Source: Cadophora sp. MPI-SDFR-AT-0126 (lineage: Eukaryota; Ascomycota; Leotiomycetes; Helotiales; Ploettnerulaceae). From it: a stretch of 64,000 bases of DNA. The translations under genes and the position numbers were made by a program. The stretch is from contig JAGMVK010000008.1 of NCBI GenBank assembly GCA_020747065.1, positions 2,542,001 to 2,606,000 of the forward strand. Reading direction: 5' to 3'. This document shows, piece by piece, positions 1 through 10,406 of this stretch (its first letter is position 1; every line of letters starts with the position of its first letter). Below the pieces are notes generated by a model that made no database searches, was not told where the DNA came from, and worked only from the letters and a program-made list of their open reading frames with translations.

Positions 1-1802
1 GAGCGATACCTTTGAAGGACAGCTAGGCATGGTTGCACAGCCATAAATGTCTGGATATGGATCCCACTCAAATTTATTAACTTACAAACTAGCGACATAG
101 GGTTTACCTTTGCTTTACTTCTCAATCTGAGCGTGGCAATGTAAATCGGGCAAGAAGTGACTCCGCTCTGTGATGGCGCTTGGGGTACTCGAGTATAACC
201 AACAAGTGACTCGGAATAAACCCGACCAATAAAAATAAAAGTTTGGCAACACGAAATTCGCCTTCCTTCTACTGTACTACAGACAGTGCTGTAACATTGG
301 GAGTACCCTACAATAATGGTGACAGCCTGACAGCCACACATGACTAAGATATCGCGTATATATTCATTACATACGATTCATTTGTACTTTGGCTGTAGCC
401 TTAGGTTTCCTTCGCCATAATAATCATGGTGTGCAATAAGTTACTATATGATAAGTAATTATGTAACGGGTTACTATGTAACAAGTCTTTGTATAATAAG
501 TAGTCCTATAACAGTCTATTAAATAACAAGTTGCTATACCACAAGACAGATCATGGTCTGTTCTCCGACAATGTCGCGAGTTGGTCGAAAGGAGCCAAAA
601 TAGGATCTGTGCTCAGAGACAAGATGAAGGAAAGAACTGGGACGAGCCCCTCCAGGAGCTAAAATAGCGTCTCAGTGCATGCGTAGGCTGACTGTGCTGT
701 GTGGTGATGCTACTCAAGCCGAGCTCCGGCCGTGTTCAGGCATGCCCAGGAATGCTTACCCTCCGCTCAGGTTAAAGGGGCAGTTGCTCACGTCCAAACA
801 CTAAGACGGAATCAGCGATAAAAAGAGTTGAGTCTGATTTATGTGATGTTGACGCCAAATTGATGCATGACTATGTCTTTCTATGAACTTCATTTGTCTT
901 CAGCTTCGTAATGGAAAAGAGTTTGTCTTGCTTCATTCTACCCGAAGGAGACGGACGCTCGATCATTCTTCGGTAGACGATAGGTCCTCCAGCCTTCATA
1001 TCAGCTAAGTTATTGTTCTGAGCACTACAGCAGGGCAACCATTAGCATTTTGAGAGCTGCTCAGCGCTCCGTAAAATTATGTTAGGCAGAAGAGTGGAAG
1101 AGCGGGGAAAGCCCAGAAAGAAAAAGTCCAGAATGGCGCTCGCGTATCAGTATGTTTCGTGCCTCAGTCAATATGGCCTGATCCATGCCCGTTCCAAATC
1201 TTCGCCGACTTCGATAGAGAAAGATGGAGAAAGAAATCCTCGATATTGAACCCTCCGATTCCCTGTTCCGGCTATCTGAAGCAAACAGCTGAGTTTGAAG
1301 GCGCTCCAGAAGAGGAGAGAGGGGAATAAGCGTTGAGCTCCACTCGGGCTGATCCACAGCTGTATTCAAGCAAAGCTAAGCCATATTTTATGCTGTCGGT
1401 AATCATTGAATTGAAAAGGTATTCATCCGTTATCCGGAAGACCCTGGCCCGAATGTCTTTGGAAGTAAGTCCTGAGGGTTGACAAATACTGGGACATTTA
1501 GTAGCTCAAGGAATGGTGATATTGAGCTGATCGTCGGGTCTAGAAATTAGAATCAGGAACTTGCCAGGAGAGATGTATTAATAAGTAAGAAATGGCTTCG
1601 AGGATTGAGAGATACTTAGAACCCTGGAAATTATCAGGAGCGAACGCAATTTTAGTGTGTGCTCGAGAACGAAGTATAAAGTTTTGAAGATCTTGTGATA
1701 CTTCATCAACCTCATCAAAATTGCGCGCGAATTAGGGCTTTTCGGGGCTAAAACGCTATTTCTCGTAAGTACTGATATAAGCAAATTTTGGCGAATTATC
1801 CT
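1..1802. other. No supported gene
   Basis: I see only short, mutually overlapping frames with no family signature and no convincing chain of splice sites. The one structured element is the degenerate 15-bp repeat near 435-547, listed separately. The rest reads as ordinary intergenic sequence upstream of the tRNA gene. Confidence 0.5.
435..547. repeat. Degenerate 15-bp tandem repeat, about 7.5 copies
   Basis: Consecutive 15-base blocks start at 435, 450, 465, 480, 495, 510 and 525, followed by a partial block at 540. Each follows the pattern A-A-(T/C)-A-A-G-T-n-n-C/T-T-A-T, for example AATAAGTTACTATAT and AACAAGTTGCTATAC. Copies differ at several sites but keep the 15-base spacing, so this is an old minisatellite rather than a fresh expansion. 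The tract is AT-rich and no coding role is evident. Confidence 0.7.
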
Positions 1803-1962
1803 GGTCTCGTGGCCTAATGGTAAGGGTAAGTTTGAACTTCTCCTTCATATTTTTCAGTCTCGAAAAAGGCTTTGAAACGTGCATGTAAACTAACGCACAC
1901 TTAGCGCCAGTTTCCGGCTGAGGATTTACTGGAGATTGCGAGTTCGAGTCTCGTCGGGATCG
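1803..1962 (+). tRNA. tRNA-Arg(CCG) with two introns
   Basis: The cloverleaf assembles as follows. Acceptor 1803-1809 (GGTCTCG) pairs with 1955-1961 (CGGGATC), with discriminator G1962. The D-stem is GCC 1812-1814 with GG 1824-1825 plus C1905. The anticodon stem is 1907-1911 (CCAGT) with 1928-1932 (ACTGG), and the anticodon is CCG at 1914-1916. The T-stem is 1938-1942 with 1950-1954 and the T-loop is TTCGAGT. The A box is at 1810-1820 and the B box near 1940-1950. Two inserts must be removed: 1826-1904 (79 nt) between positions 24 and 25, and 1918-1926 (9 nt) at the canonical 37/38 site. The spliced product is 72 nt with every stem intact. The canonical intron can pair with the anticodon (GGA with TCC), as is usual. 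The first insert is not a normal tRNA intron. It could be a recent insertion that has killed the gene, but the perfect fold after its removal argues for a usable product. Confidence 0.85.
1826..1904 (+). other. Spliceosomal-type intron inside the tRNA D-arm
   Basis: This 79-nt insert starts GTAAGTTTG, has a CTAAC branch motif at 1890-1894 and ends ACTTAG. These are exactly the signals of the mRNA introns elsewhere in the window. The 5' junction lies in a local tandem GGTAAG/GGTAAG (1819-1830). A run of five T at 1850-1854 lies within it and would be expected to stop RNA polymerase III. Confidence 0.75.
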
Positions 1963-1967
1963 ATTTA

Positions 1968-1979
1968 TTTTGATTTTTT
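1968..1979 (+). terminator. Pol III T-run terminators after the tRNA
   Basis: TTTT at 1968-1971 and six T at 1974-1979 follow the tRNA 3' end by 5 and 11 bases, the usual position for polymerase III termination. Confidence 0.7.
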
Positions 1980-2516
1980 GTTCGCTGAAATCTAGGGAAA
2001 ATGCCGTTAAGTCCATGGTGGGTTCGTTGCGGGGTAGGGGGCCTAAGCGAGCATTGTTGACATCCGCCGAAAAGCCCCTGGTTTTCAGACGGTGCAATCA
2101 GTCTAACTCCATGAGAAGGATGTCTAACTCGGTAACCTTCCTTTTTGCTAAGGTTTCAGCTGAGCTGAGGAAGGACCATTATTAGTAAGTGTTACATCCT
2201 TTCCTCCATCTCAACTTGCCTCAAGCCTCAGGCAGCAACTGAGCAGCAGCCCGCGGCGGGGCATTCCAGCTCCCAAACCCCCACTTCTGTCGGCGAAGCT
2301 GGGCAACATCAGCACATCACCGGTACGGTACCTATCAACCTTCCACCACTGCCGCCTCAAAGCAACGTAAACATTCAAATACGAACAATGTGATTGGATA
2401 CGGTCCCGTAACGTTACATACCCCAGAGTGGGCTGGCATGCAAGGCTGAGGCTTGAAGCTCAATCTCTAAATACCTCGAAGATACCCCTCCTCGACGGAA
2501 TAAACCCCAACTTAAC
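1980..2516. other. Intergenic; promoter of the oxidoreductase
   Basis: No gene is supported. The last 200 bases form the 5' region of the downstream plus-strand gene and include C-rich stretches, but I see no clear TATA or named regulatory site. Confidence 0.4.
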
Positions 2517-4198
2517 ATGGCACCACACGCAGACTCCCCAATCGACGACGATGTCGACCGTCTCCCTGCCCCTCCTCGCCCTCCGATGTCCCTGAACCCT
2601 CCTCGACTTCTCATAATCGGTGCCGGATCTCGAGGTACAGCCTACGCTAGGGCTACTGGCGAATCATCCAACGGCATCGTGGTTGCGGTCGCGGAGCCAA
2701 TTGCATACAAGCGGAAGCTTTTGGGCGACTCATACATCTGGGGTAAAGCTGGACCAGCAGAAGGGCAGGAGTTCGAGGACTGGAAACAGTTCTTGACGTG
2801 GGAACAAGAGAGGCGGACGAAGGCTGCGAGAGGAGAAGATGTTCCGGAAGGAGTGGATGGCGTGTTCATCTGCGTGCTCGATGAGATGCACAAGGAGGTG
2901 ATTGTTGGACTTGCACCTCTTGGGCTTCATATTATGTGCGAGAAGCCATTGGCAACAAGTCTCGATGACTGCGTCTCGATATACAAATCCCTCCTCCCAG
3001 ATCTGCCAACCACCACACCTTCGAAGATCTTCTCCATTGGCCATGTTCTTAGATACAGTCCGCACAACATGTTGCTCAGGAAGCTATTGCTTGAGGATAG
3101 AGTGGTTGGGGATATCATGTCCGTCAATCACACGGAACCTGTAGGATGGTGGCATTTTACACACAGCTATGTCAGGTATTCTCCCAAGTCCAAATTTCAC
3201 GAGCAAGTCTGAATTCTGGCAGAGGAAACTGGCGCAAGGAATCTACGACTGCTCCCTCACTTCTTACGAAATCCTGTCACGACATTGACCTCCTCCTCTG
3301 GCTCCTCTGCTCCCCACCACCCGGATCTGCCAACCCCGCACACATTCCCACCACAGTCAGCTCCTTGGGTGGCCTACAATATTTCAACAAAACCCGAAAA
3401 CCAAAAGCTGCAGGCAAAGCGACCAATTGCCTTTCCTGTCCAGCAGAGCAGACATGCAAATATTCGGCGAAGAAAGTATACTTGGGGAAGGAGCACAAAG
3501 GGCTCGGAAGCGGAAATACATTCTGGCCAGTAAACATCGTCCTACCCGAAATCGAGGAATGTATAGCTGTCGACGGTACTAAAGGAGGCGAGGCTGCTTT
3601 GACAGCGAAACTCGCGGAGGATTATACGAGTGAGACAGCAGAAGCTGAAGTATCTGCTAAGAATTGGTTTGGCAGATGTGTATACGAAGCAGATAACGAT
3701 GTCAATGACGATCAAGTCGTAACCATGCAATGGGATAATGACCCTATCCCCACCGCAGATGGAGATACCGAGAAGGCTCTCATCGGCAGAGGCGCAAAAA
3801 CGGCTATCTTTCACATGGTAGCCCATACCAAGAAGCAATGCGATCGATACAGTCATTTCTACGGAAACGACGGAGAGATCTACGCTGATAGTGAGACAAT
3901 CACTGTACAAGATTTCAATACCGGTGCTACCAAGATTTACAAACCGCACCTAGCTGGTGGTGGACATGGCGGTGGTGACGATGGACTAGCGAGGCAGTTC
4001 ATTCTTGCTGTTGATGCAGTCAAGAATCATGGTATTAGTGTGGAAGAGGCGCAGAAGGTACATGTAGGGTGTAGTCTCGAGGAGGTCATCAGAAGCCATG
4101 CTATGGTGTTTGCTGCTGAGCAGGCGAGGCTTGGGAGGAAGGTCCTGGATTTCCCGGCTTGGTGGAGGGAGAATGTTGAGAAGAGCTTGGTGAAGTAA
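2517..4198 (+). CDS. Gfo/Idh/MocA-family NAD(P)-dependent oxidoreductase
   Basis: Exons 2517-3175 and 3223-4198 are joined across a 47-nt intron (CAG|GTATTC ... GGCAG|AGG) inside the sequence HSYVR-GNW. The product is 544 aa. The N-terminal Rossmann fold shows the dinucleotide motif LLIIGAGSRGTAYA near residues 30-43. The family's EKP motif appears as MCEKPLATS near residue 140, followed by GHVLRYSPHN. Members oxidise or reduce sugars, inositols and related polyols, with the C-terminal alpha/beta domain holding the substrate. At 544 aa it is longer than the usual 350-400. A Cys-rich stretch around NCLSCPAEQTCKYSAK, within the C-terminal half, is typical of the larger fungal/bacterial subgroup. 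No signal peptide is seen, so it is likely cytosolic. The substrate cannot be predicted. Confidence 0.9.
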
Positions 4199-4394
4199 TT
4201 TGCCGCCCTGGCAGAAGTTTCTCACTGTTTCAAGACTCTGAATATCATTCAAAAGTGCCACGAGACCCATTTTCGGATTTTGCCTTGTTTCTTCCATTGA
4301 TTCGTTTTCTTGCTTTCCTTCCGCTGTTTCCCATCAGTCTCTCCAAATCGCTCGACCTTCGGTCACTCTCCAAGTAATCTCTCGAGAGCTCTAT

Positions 4395-4906
4395 TTAATC
4401 CTCCACGCCACTATCATCTTCCACTCGCAGGAAACAATACTTGTCATACAGCACAAAAATAAGTCCATGCGCCCACCCAGCGTTTCCAAACCAACGATTT
4501 TGGAAAGTACTCGTCGCAGAATCTTCCCACATCAAGTCACACGATGCTCTTGCTCTGCTTTGAAGTCTGTCTTTCACATAAACAGCGGAATTTGAAAGGA
4601 GACGAACTGGTGATTGAGTGGTTGTCATCAGATATTTGCTGTCATTTCCAACTTGGCTGCCAATCACTACTGCTTCTGCGGCGAAGGGGTTTGAGTTTTC
4701 GGTGGAAAGGATATCCAGTTTAGCGTGTCAATGTCCGCTGAAAAGTCCTCGAACAATAAAGACTTGCAGCTTGAGAGTGCTTGGTAGTGCTCCATTGTGC
4801 TGGGTGGAGAAATCGAAATGCTTCCAATGCCCCTGTTAATTGTCCAGTTTTCGGGTTTGTTTTGGCAGGAGAGAATTGCGTCGAGTCTTATATCTGTGAA
4901 ATCCAT
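4395..4906 (-). CDS. Possible unrecognised gene, frame broken near 4670
   Basis: Two minus-strand open frames lie end to end: 4906 down to 4667, and 4667 down to 4395. The downstream frame extends upstream as ...NPFAAEAVVIGSQVGNDSK, which looks protein-like. The two frames differ by one base near a CCCC run, or by an intron I cannot place. No domain is recognised. This could be a decayed gene or chance open frames. Confidence 0.25.
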
Positions 4907-6483
4907 CGAACCGTGGTACCCGAAACTCAGATTACTTCACCGAAACCTCTCATCAATTCATTCCCAGATTCAAAACCGATTGTCTCTCACATCAGCGACT
5001 GACACTATCTCTGAAAATGCTGATTCACTACTTGGTCCTGCTCAACGCCAAGCCGCTGAGGTACAGCTGAATGAACAGAGGTCGGGTATATGACTTCCAT
5101 TCTCGCTGGTCATTTAATAACCATCAACTGTGCTTCAAGGTTGGTCCCAGCACAAGATGAAATGGACCAAGAAAAAGTTCTAGAGGGCCGGTCGTTCTTC
5201 TCCCCCGCAGTGTCTTTCGTCTGCAAGTGCTCATCTTAGAAAAGGTTGGTTAATTCCGTCTCAACACACTTGAGAAGTAGATGTGTGTGTCTTTGCATTT
5301 GGGCATGGGGAATGCAGCTTTACTGCCACGTCATCTTTTTGCTGTCACTTTCTTCTCCCCTTACAATTTCCTCTCCGACCCAGCGCGCTTTCCTTGACAA
5401 CCCTCACTTTGTCCCTCCTCTCGGGGTTTGCGATGCCTACTTTCGTCGTCGTTCCACCCGCCACAATTAGGTTACAGTACTGCAATTTTGTATGAAATGA
5501 GTAAGAGTAGGAGAATGGCTTAGCTGGCAGGGTGATACTTGTTGAAAAAAATGTGAAAATTACAGGGCGTAGGCGTATGTGGTTTTGTACACAGTTGTAA
5601 AGGTGTTTAGTGCGGGTTTTCAGTGAGGATGTCTAGATTATTGTTATTAGATAGAGTTTGAGCAGGTGTATAGAGGGGTGTGAGTTTTGGTTTGGGGCCT
5701 TTCGCATGGCAGATGGAAACTTCATATTTGCCATGAGGTTTTCACTATGTCGTCAATCAAGGTTTGAACGAGAAACTGCTCACACGTAAAAGTCAAATAC
5801 AGATTTATTGGGGGCTCAATGTTGTCATTGGTGTATCTGTTGTCAAATACACTGTCTCTTTCGTCTCACAGCTTTTAGGATTTTGGGCAGACTATCGAGA
5901 GCGTATTTCGCGGTGTCAGACAGCCCTCGATTTGACAATGGAGGTCTACTCAAAGCTCATCGTAAGTCCTCGTACCGATCAAAATCAACAATTATTATGC
6001 TACATCAAAGCATTTGATCACATCTAGCTGGAAAGTAAACAAATCCAGAATCCAGAGTATCTTCGCGTCACAAATATGTTCATGCAGCGTCGCGTAAGAC
6101 CACCAATCCCCCGTAACAGATCAAGGACATGAAGCACGAGCGATAATGGCGCTTTCTGCCTGTTCTAACTTCACTCCCGGATTAGGACTTCTCGTGATCC
6201 GCTCCTAGCTTCACCTTTCAACCTCGCTTGTGGTCTCCCACTGTCCCACAACATCTCAAAACTCTTGGCGCGAATTCTCCCCCACATCGCATCTCTTCCT
6301 TCCTTTCAACACCACCATTACAACTTCCGATCTCTCTTCAAGCTCTACGTACACCACCATACCTTCCCACTTCAATCTCTCGCACACAACAGCGTACGAC
6401 GCGTTTCTCCTTCCAAATCTCTCCACCACTTCAATACAAGATTTCTCAACTCACCTTCAATTGAGACTGGGGAAACAACAATC
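4907..6483. other. Intergenic, no supported gene
   Basis: Short frames only. From about 6170 to 6480 the plus strand is pyrimidine-rich (CT/CACC), the usual look of a fungal core promoter and 5' UTR just upstream of the gene at 6484. Confidence 0.45.
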
Positions 6484-7513
6484 ATGACTGAGCTTATCCG
6501 TAGCATGTATCAAGGTAGATCGTCTGGTATGGTACCATAGCATATTCTCCCTCTGCTAACAATGTACTGACAATTTCTCAGGACTTCATCCAGCATTTGA
6601 ACGACCAGAACCTCGGAACCTTCGAAGCCATTTGGCAGTATTCAAACGCGAGGCCATGGGGACGGAGCAAACAGTGGTGCTCGTTGACATTGAACTAGGT
6701 CGTTCTTTACCTGAAGGTAAGTTATAGGCTCTAGTATCCATCGATCTTGGGACTGAAAGCTGATAACTGGTAGAATAGGTCACGAAATGGCTCCAGAAGG
6801 TCAAGTCTTGGAGTTCTAAATCCTTCTGTCTACATGCGATCTATGGGAAGGAGAATCTCCGATCCCAGGTCGATATCAAGTGGAAGGGTGGGTGCTTCGC
6901 AGAAGCTCTGAACACAACCACGGGAGAGATGATCAATCCGACTGGCCGCGAGTATTACACCCTCCTGGTTACATAATCTCACCTTGCCATCAGTGAATAC
7001 GTGGTCATTGACCTCGTCGCAGCTGATACCCCGCAGGACTTTGCTGCTCGATTTGACTGCCCTGAATTTGTCCCTCAAGGCAAGGCTATTATTCAGTCCA
7101 GGACAGACTCATTTGTCATCGGAGGAGTCCAAGTACCCAAGCTTGCTACCGATACTTTCACTGATCAAATGACCTTTTTCAGAGACACAGTGGTAGCTCA
7201 TTGCAAAGCTGGAGAGCCAGTAGTCTTCACTATCGTTGTCAACTGGAGCGACACCGATTGGATGATGATCGATCAGCTCAAGAATAAGCTGGCTAACGAC
7301 AAAGTCTCCGATCCAGTGAATCTATGGGACAGAGATAGCCTTGATACACAGCTACTCCAAGTAATTCCATCTGTCTCGAGGCACATGATGAGATCTTCTC
7401 CTTTCGCTGGCGTTTTCAGGCCAACAGGTATTCCAGGACCTTATTCCGCTTTGGAAATCGAGTGTAACATCAAATGCTTCGATTACAAGTTCTTGGCAAA
7501 CCACAACAAATGA
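6484..7513 (+). CDS. Uncharacterised 265-aa protein with a microexon
   Basis: The proposed exons are 6484-6514, 6582-6637, 6699-6716, 6779-6951 and 6994-7513, giving 265 aa. The first intron has a clear CTAAC/CTGAC branch and CTCAG acceptor. The second has GTATTC ... TTGACAT ... CTAG. The third is GTAAGT ... TAG and the fourth GTATTA ... TCAG. The third exon is only 18 nt (VVLYLK). Splicing this way joins MTELIRSMYQ to the continuous downstream reading KSWSSKSFCLHAIYGKENL and on to the long last exon. I recognise no family. The protein has no signal peptide or membrane segment and contains a W-rich patch, NWSDTDWMMID. The microexon is the least certain part. Confidence 0.6.
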
Positions 7514-8570
7514 TCTTACCTCGTATAAGATTTGACTTCTTAGTTTGAAAGCGTATCAGGCCTGTATGACCGTTGTTTATCCATGGCCGCTTACCAGCCA
7601 TCTCGATCTCTGGCGGCCGACGACGATTTCTGGCAGCATCCCAAATTGGGTCTTGGTACTCAGATATAATATGATAGACTGACTATAGTAAATGTTTCAA
7701 TTCAGCTCGGGTCATAAATCTCTACACATACAGACTCGGCAGGAAGAGCTGAAGTTCATCTGGATAAATGCCGCTAACCATACCTGGAGAACTGCCTCGC
7801 TGCACATAAGTCCTTGTAGTACGTTCCAAGAAAATCAGCCGATTTATGGTACTCAGCCTCTGTCAGACACAAGACTTATGGTGGTATTGCGGGGAAGTGT
7901 CAATCTTTCGTAAATGACCATATGCTTCTAAAGATAAGACAATGCTTTCTAGCGCCGCTTTCAATTCCCGAATCGGCAATCTGTGTCACAATTGCGGACT
8001 TGGTAACGATGGAGGAATACTGTCGGGCCCAAGACATTGTGTTGTGCTGATAACGTGAAATCGCACGAAAGAAAGAAAGAGGAAACTATGCGCTACTGGT
8101 ACAACTTCTGCCGATATTCAAGGGTAATCCCGTGAAATATCCTCTCAAGAGGCATTCCCAGGAATTGAGCGGAGAGAAACAAAATGCATCTGAAGTTCAG
8201 GATATTCATACCTGTGATCCAGGATCACAACAAGAGACCCCGTTAACTCTATATTCAAATACTCAATATCCGCCGCTCATGTTGTTGTTTTTCGTAAGCT
8301 CGAGTACAGCCTTCCCTAGCTCTGGAAAGGGACCAAACTACCTTGAAATAGTTACACAGAGAACTTGTTGCTGACAGAATGGAGCTCTCAAGCCGAGAGC
8401 AATATCCCCAAGTAGACAATGGTCAGTGATATCCTGCTTAACAACCTCGACTCTTGTACGCCTCAAAGATGACGAGCGCGATATAAAAGGGGCCAGTCAC
8501 TCATCAAAACTTGACAGGCGATCACAACGTGCCGGCGGATACATTGAATGCAACGAAGTTTCAATTCCAA
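7514..8570. other. Intergenic, no supported gene
   Basis: I see no spliced or unspliced coding signal with family resemblance. Scattered frames of up to 80 codons lack support. Confidence 0.4.
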
Positions 8571-9831
8571 ATGGCTTCCACATCCTACAAGATAATGCTC
8601 GCTGTGCTCATCTTGGGCGGTCTTGCGATTGCCGATGTTCTCGACAGCCCTGAATTCGCAGGATTGTTTCCCAATGATGAGCTTCCCTCGATACCAGTTA
8701 GAGTTTCAGAGATTCAATCATGGATATTCTTACTAACATATTGATCAGCCAGACCCAGAAGCTTGGAAAAGTGTGAAAGGGGTCGTCGTCTCACGTAGAT
8801 CCTCTGACTTGGCTGAACGCCAGGCTGGGGTGGTGTATCTGGTTCTGGCCATCACACTGGTTGCTCAGAAGGTCTGGTCCGCTGTCAGCTGGGCAGTTGG
8901 ACTCTTCGGACTCGGAGCCTCAGCATATGGGGTGGCAAAGGATTGTGTTCAAAAGTACAATACTGCGGACTGCATCATTGCGTCCATCGGTCTTATGATA
9001 AGTCCCTTTGCGACAGGATACAAAGTGAAATCGGGATTCCGGTAGGCACTATGAGCGTCAGAAAGCGGAATGAACTCCATTATTCTCCGCGCAAGAGGCG
9101 TAGCGCTAATCTAGGAGGATCAACAGTGTCCGCAGTGATGGGCTTGAAACTCATGCCTATTGGATTGATGCCGACGAGGGAAAGCGAACCTCCGAGGCAC
9201 ACATTCCACTTTCCCACCGATCGCTCAAAGTGTCATCAATGGCAACCCAGAACAACGGGACATGGGAACGACATGCAACCTTCTACTGGGACAATGAAGA
9301 GTCACACTATGTCATGCAAGTTTATCATGTAGCGCTGTGCCTTGCTTACAGAAAGCCGCAGGTACCGAAAAGCAACAGCGGACGATCTAGGATTTGAAAA
9401 TGATGGAACCTTTCATCATTACCGACTGGAAGATAGTGAGCACGTAAAGGACATTCGCAAACGAATTGCTCTTGGTCACCCAGGCCTTGAGAAGCGTCTC
9501 GAAGCACGAGCTTACGAGGTTGTCACCGACTATCTCTGGCAGAATGGGTAAGACTCGATCCCATGAGCTCTTACGTCTGCGACCAAATTTACTGACATTC
9601 TCTAGTAACCAGGAGGCCTATAATCAAAAGCATGATTCAGTTGATTTCAAGGATATGACTCGCAAGATTGACAATCTTCTGGAGAGCAATAAATTAGGCG
9701 TATCTTGCTTGACTCCAATTGGGGCCATTGCTTCACATGGAGGTAGTTCCCGCTTCAGGATTGACAACGGTATCGTTGCTTATGGTTGGAATGACAAGCC
9801 TTATGGGTTTAATGCTCGGGCTAGGAATTGA
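8571..9831 (+). CDS. Uncharacterised protein with N-terminal hydrophobic leader
   Basis: The start is at 8571 (MASTSYKIMLAVLILGGLAIADV), a probable signal peptide or anchor. Exon 1 is 8571-8696. Introns at 8697-8748 and 9042-9114 have good donors, TACTAAC/CTAAT branches and TCAG/CTAG acceptors. A last intron, 9548-9605 (GG|GTAAGA ... CTGAC ... TCTAG), joins YLWQNG to NQEAYNQKHD. The C-terminus ends FNARARN at 9831. Between about 9290 and 9345 the frame shifts by +1. The only intron that repairs it there (9277-ish donor GTCACA to CGCAG, 61 nt) has a weak donor, so this may be a frameshift instead. A second hydrophobic stretch (VVYLVLAITLVAQKVW and following) suggests one or two membrane segments. 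No family is recognised. Confidence 0.5.
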
Positions 9832-10064
9832 GCAGAATGTTGCAAAGGAAGTAATGTCTAACTAATGATATAAGGTGAACAACTATTGGAGGGGTTACTC
9901 GGACACCACTGGAGCTTGGGAGTGATGACAGTCGTTTACAACAGGCAGGCAGTTTGGCATTTTGAAAGTCGTAAATCGTGATCGTACATTCATTCAATAA
10001 AGTTACATGACCATTTCCAAACGATTCCTCCCATCTTGCACTCGATACCCAGAGCTTTCAAAGC

Positions 10065-10406
10065 TCAAGCCCTCTTCTGCTGCTGTCCAGTAGCTCCCCC
10101 AACCAATCCCCCAGCCGTATTCGTCAATCCTCCAGCGGTGTTCGCAACTCCGTTGGTCGCCTGACCAGTTGTATTGGCCAAACCGTTGGTTGCCTGCCCT
10201 GCCGTGTTTGCTACGCCGTTCGTGGTTTGTCCAACAACATTCCCAAGGCCATCTGTGGTCTGCCCTAGGACGTTTCCAGCTCCGTCAACAGTCTTGCCAA
10301 CTGCGCCAGTGACGCTTCCCAGGAGTCCTCCTTGACCCTTGGCTTGATCGCCGCCAGTGAGGGTGTTGTCAAGGGAGTTTGTGAGGTTCCCGAGAAGTCC
10401 AGCCAT
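10065..10406 (-). CDS. Small 11-residue-repeat, LEA-like protein
   Basis: This is a single exon of 113 aa starting MAGLLGNLTNSL. The body is a tandem 11-residue repeat of the form (V/T)(L/V/A)GQ(T/A)T(N/D)G(L/V)(A/G)N, about five copies, then a Gly/Thr tail ending QQQKRA. The composition (Gly, Asn, Thr, Gln, no Cys or Trp) and the 11-mer period recall late-embryogenesis-abundant-like proteins, which are disordered in solution and protect membranes and proteins during drying. The same flavour of sequence (VGGVGDTAG...) occurs in the 638-aa protein encoded at 21.4-23.3 kb, so the two are probably related. Function is inferred from composition only. Confidence 0.7.
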   Translation of the reverse strand: MAGLLGNLTNSLDNTLTGGDQAKGQGGLLGSVTGAVGKTVDGAGNVLGQTTDGLGNVVGQTTNGVANTAGQATNGLANTTGQATNGVANTAGGLTNTAGGLVGGATGQQQKRA

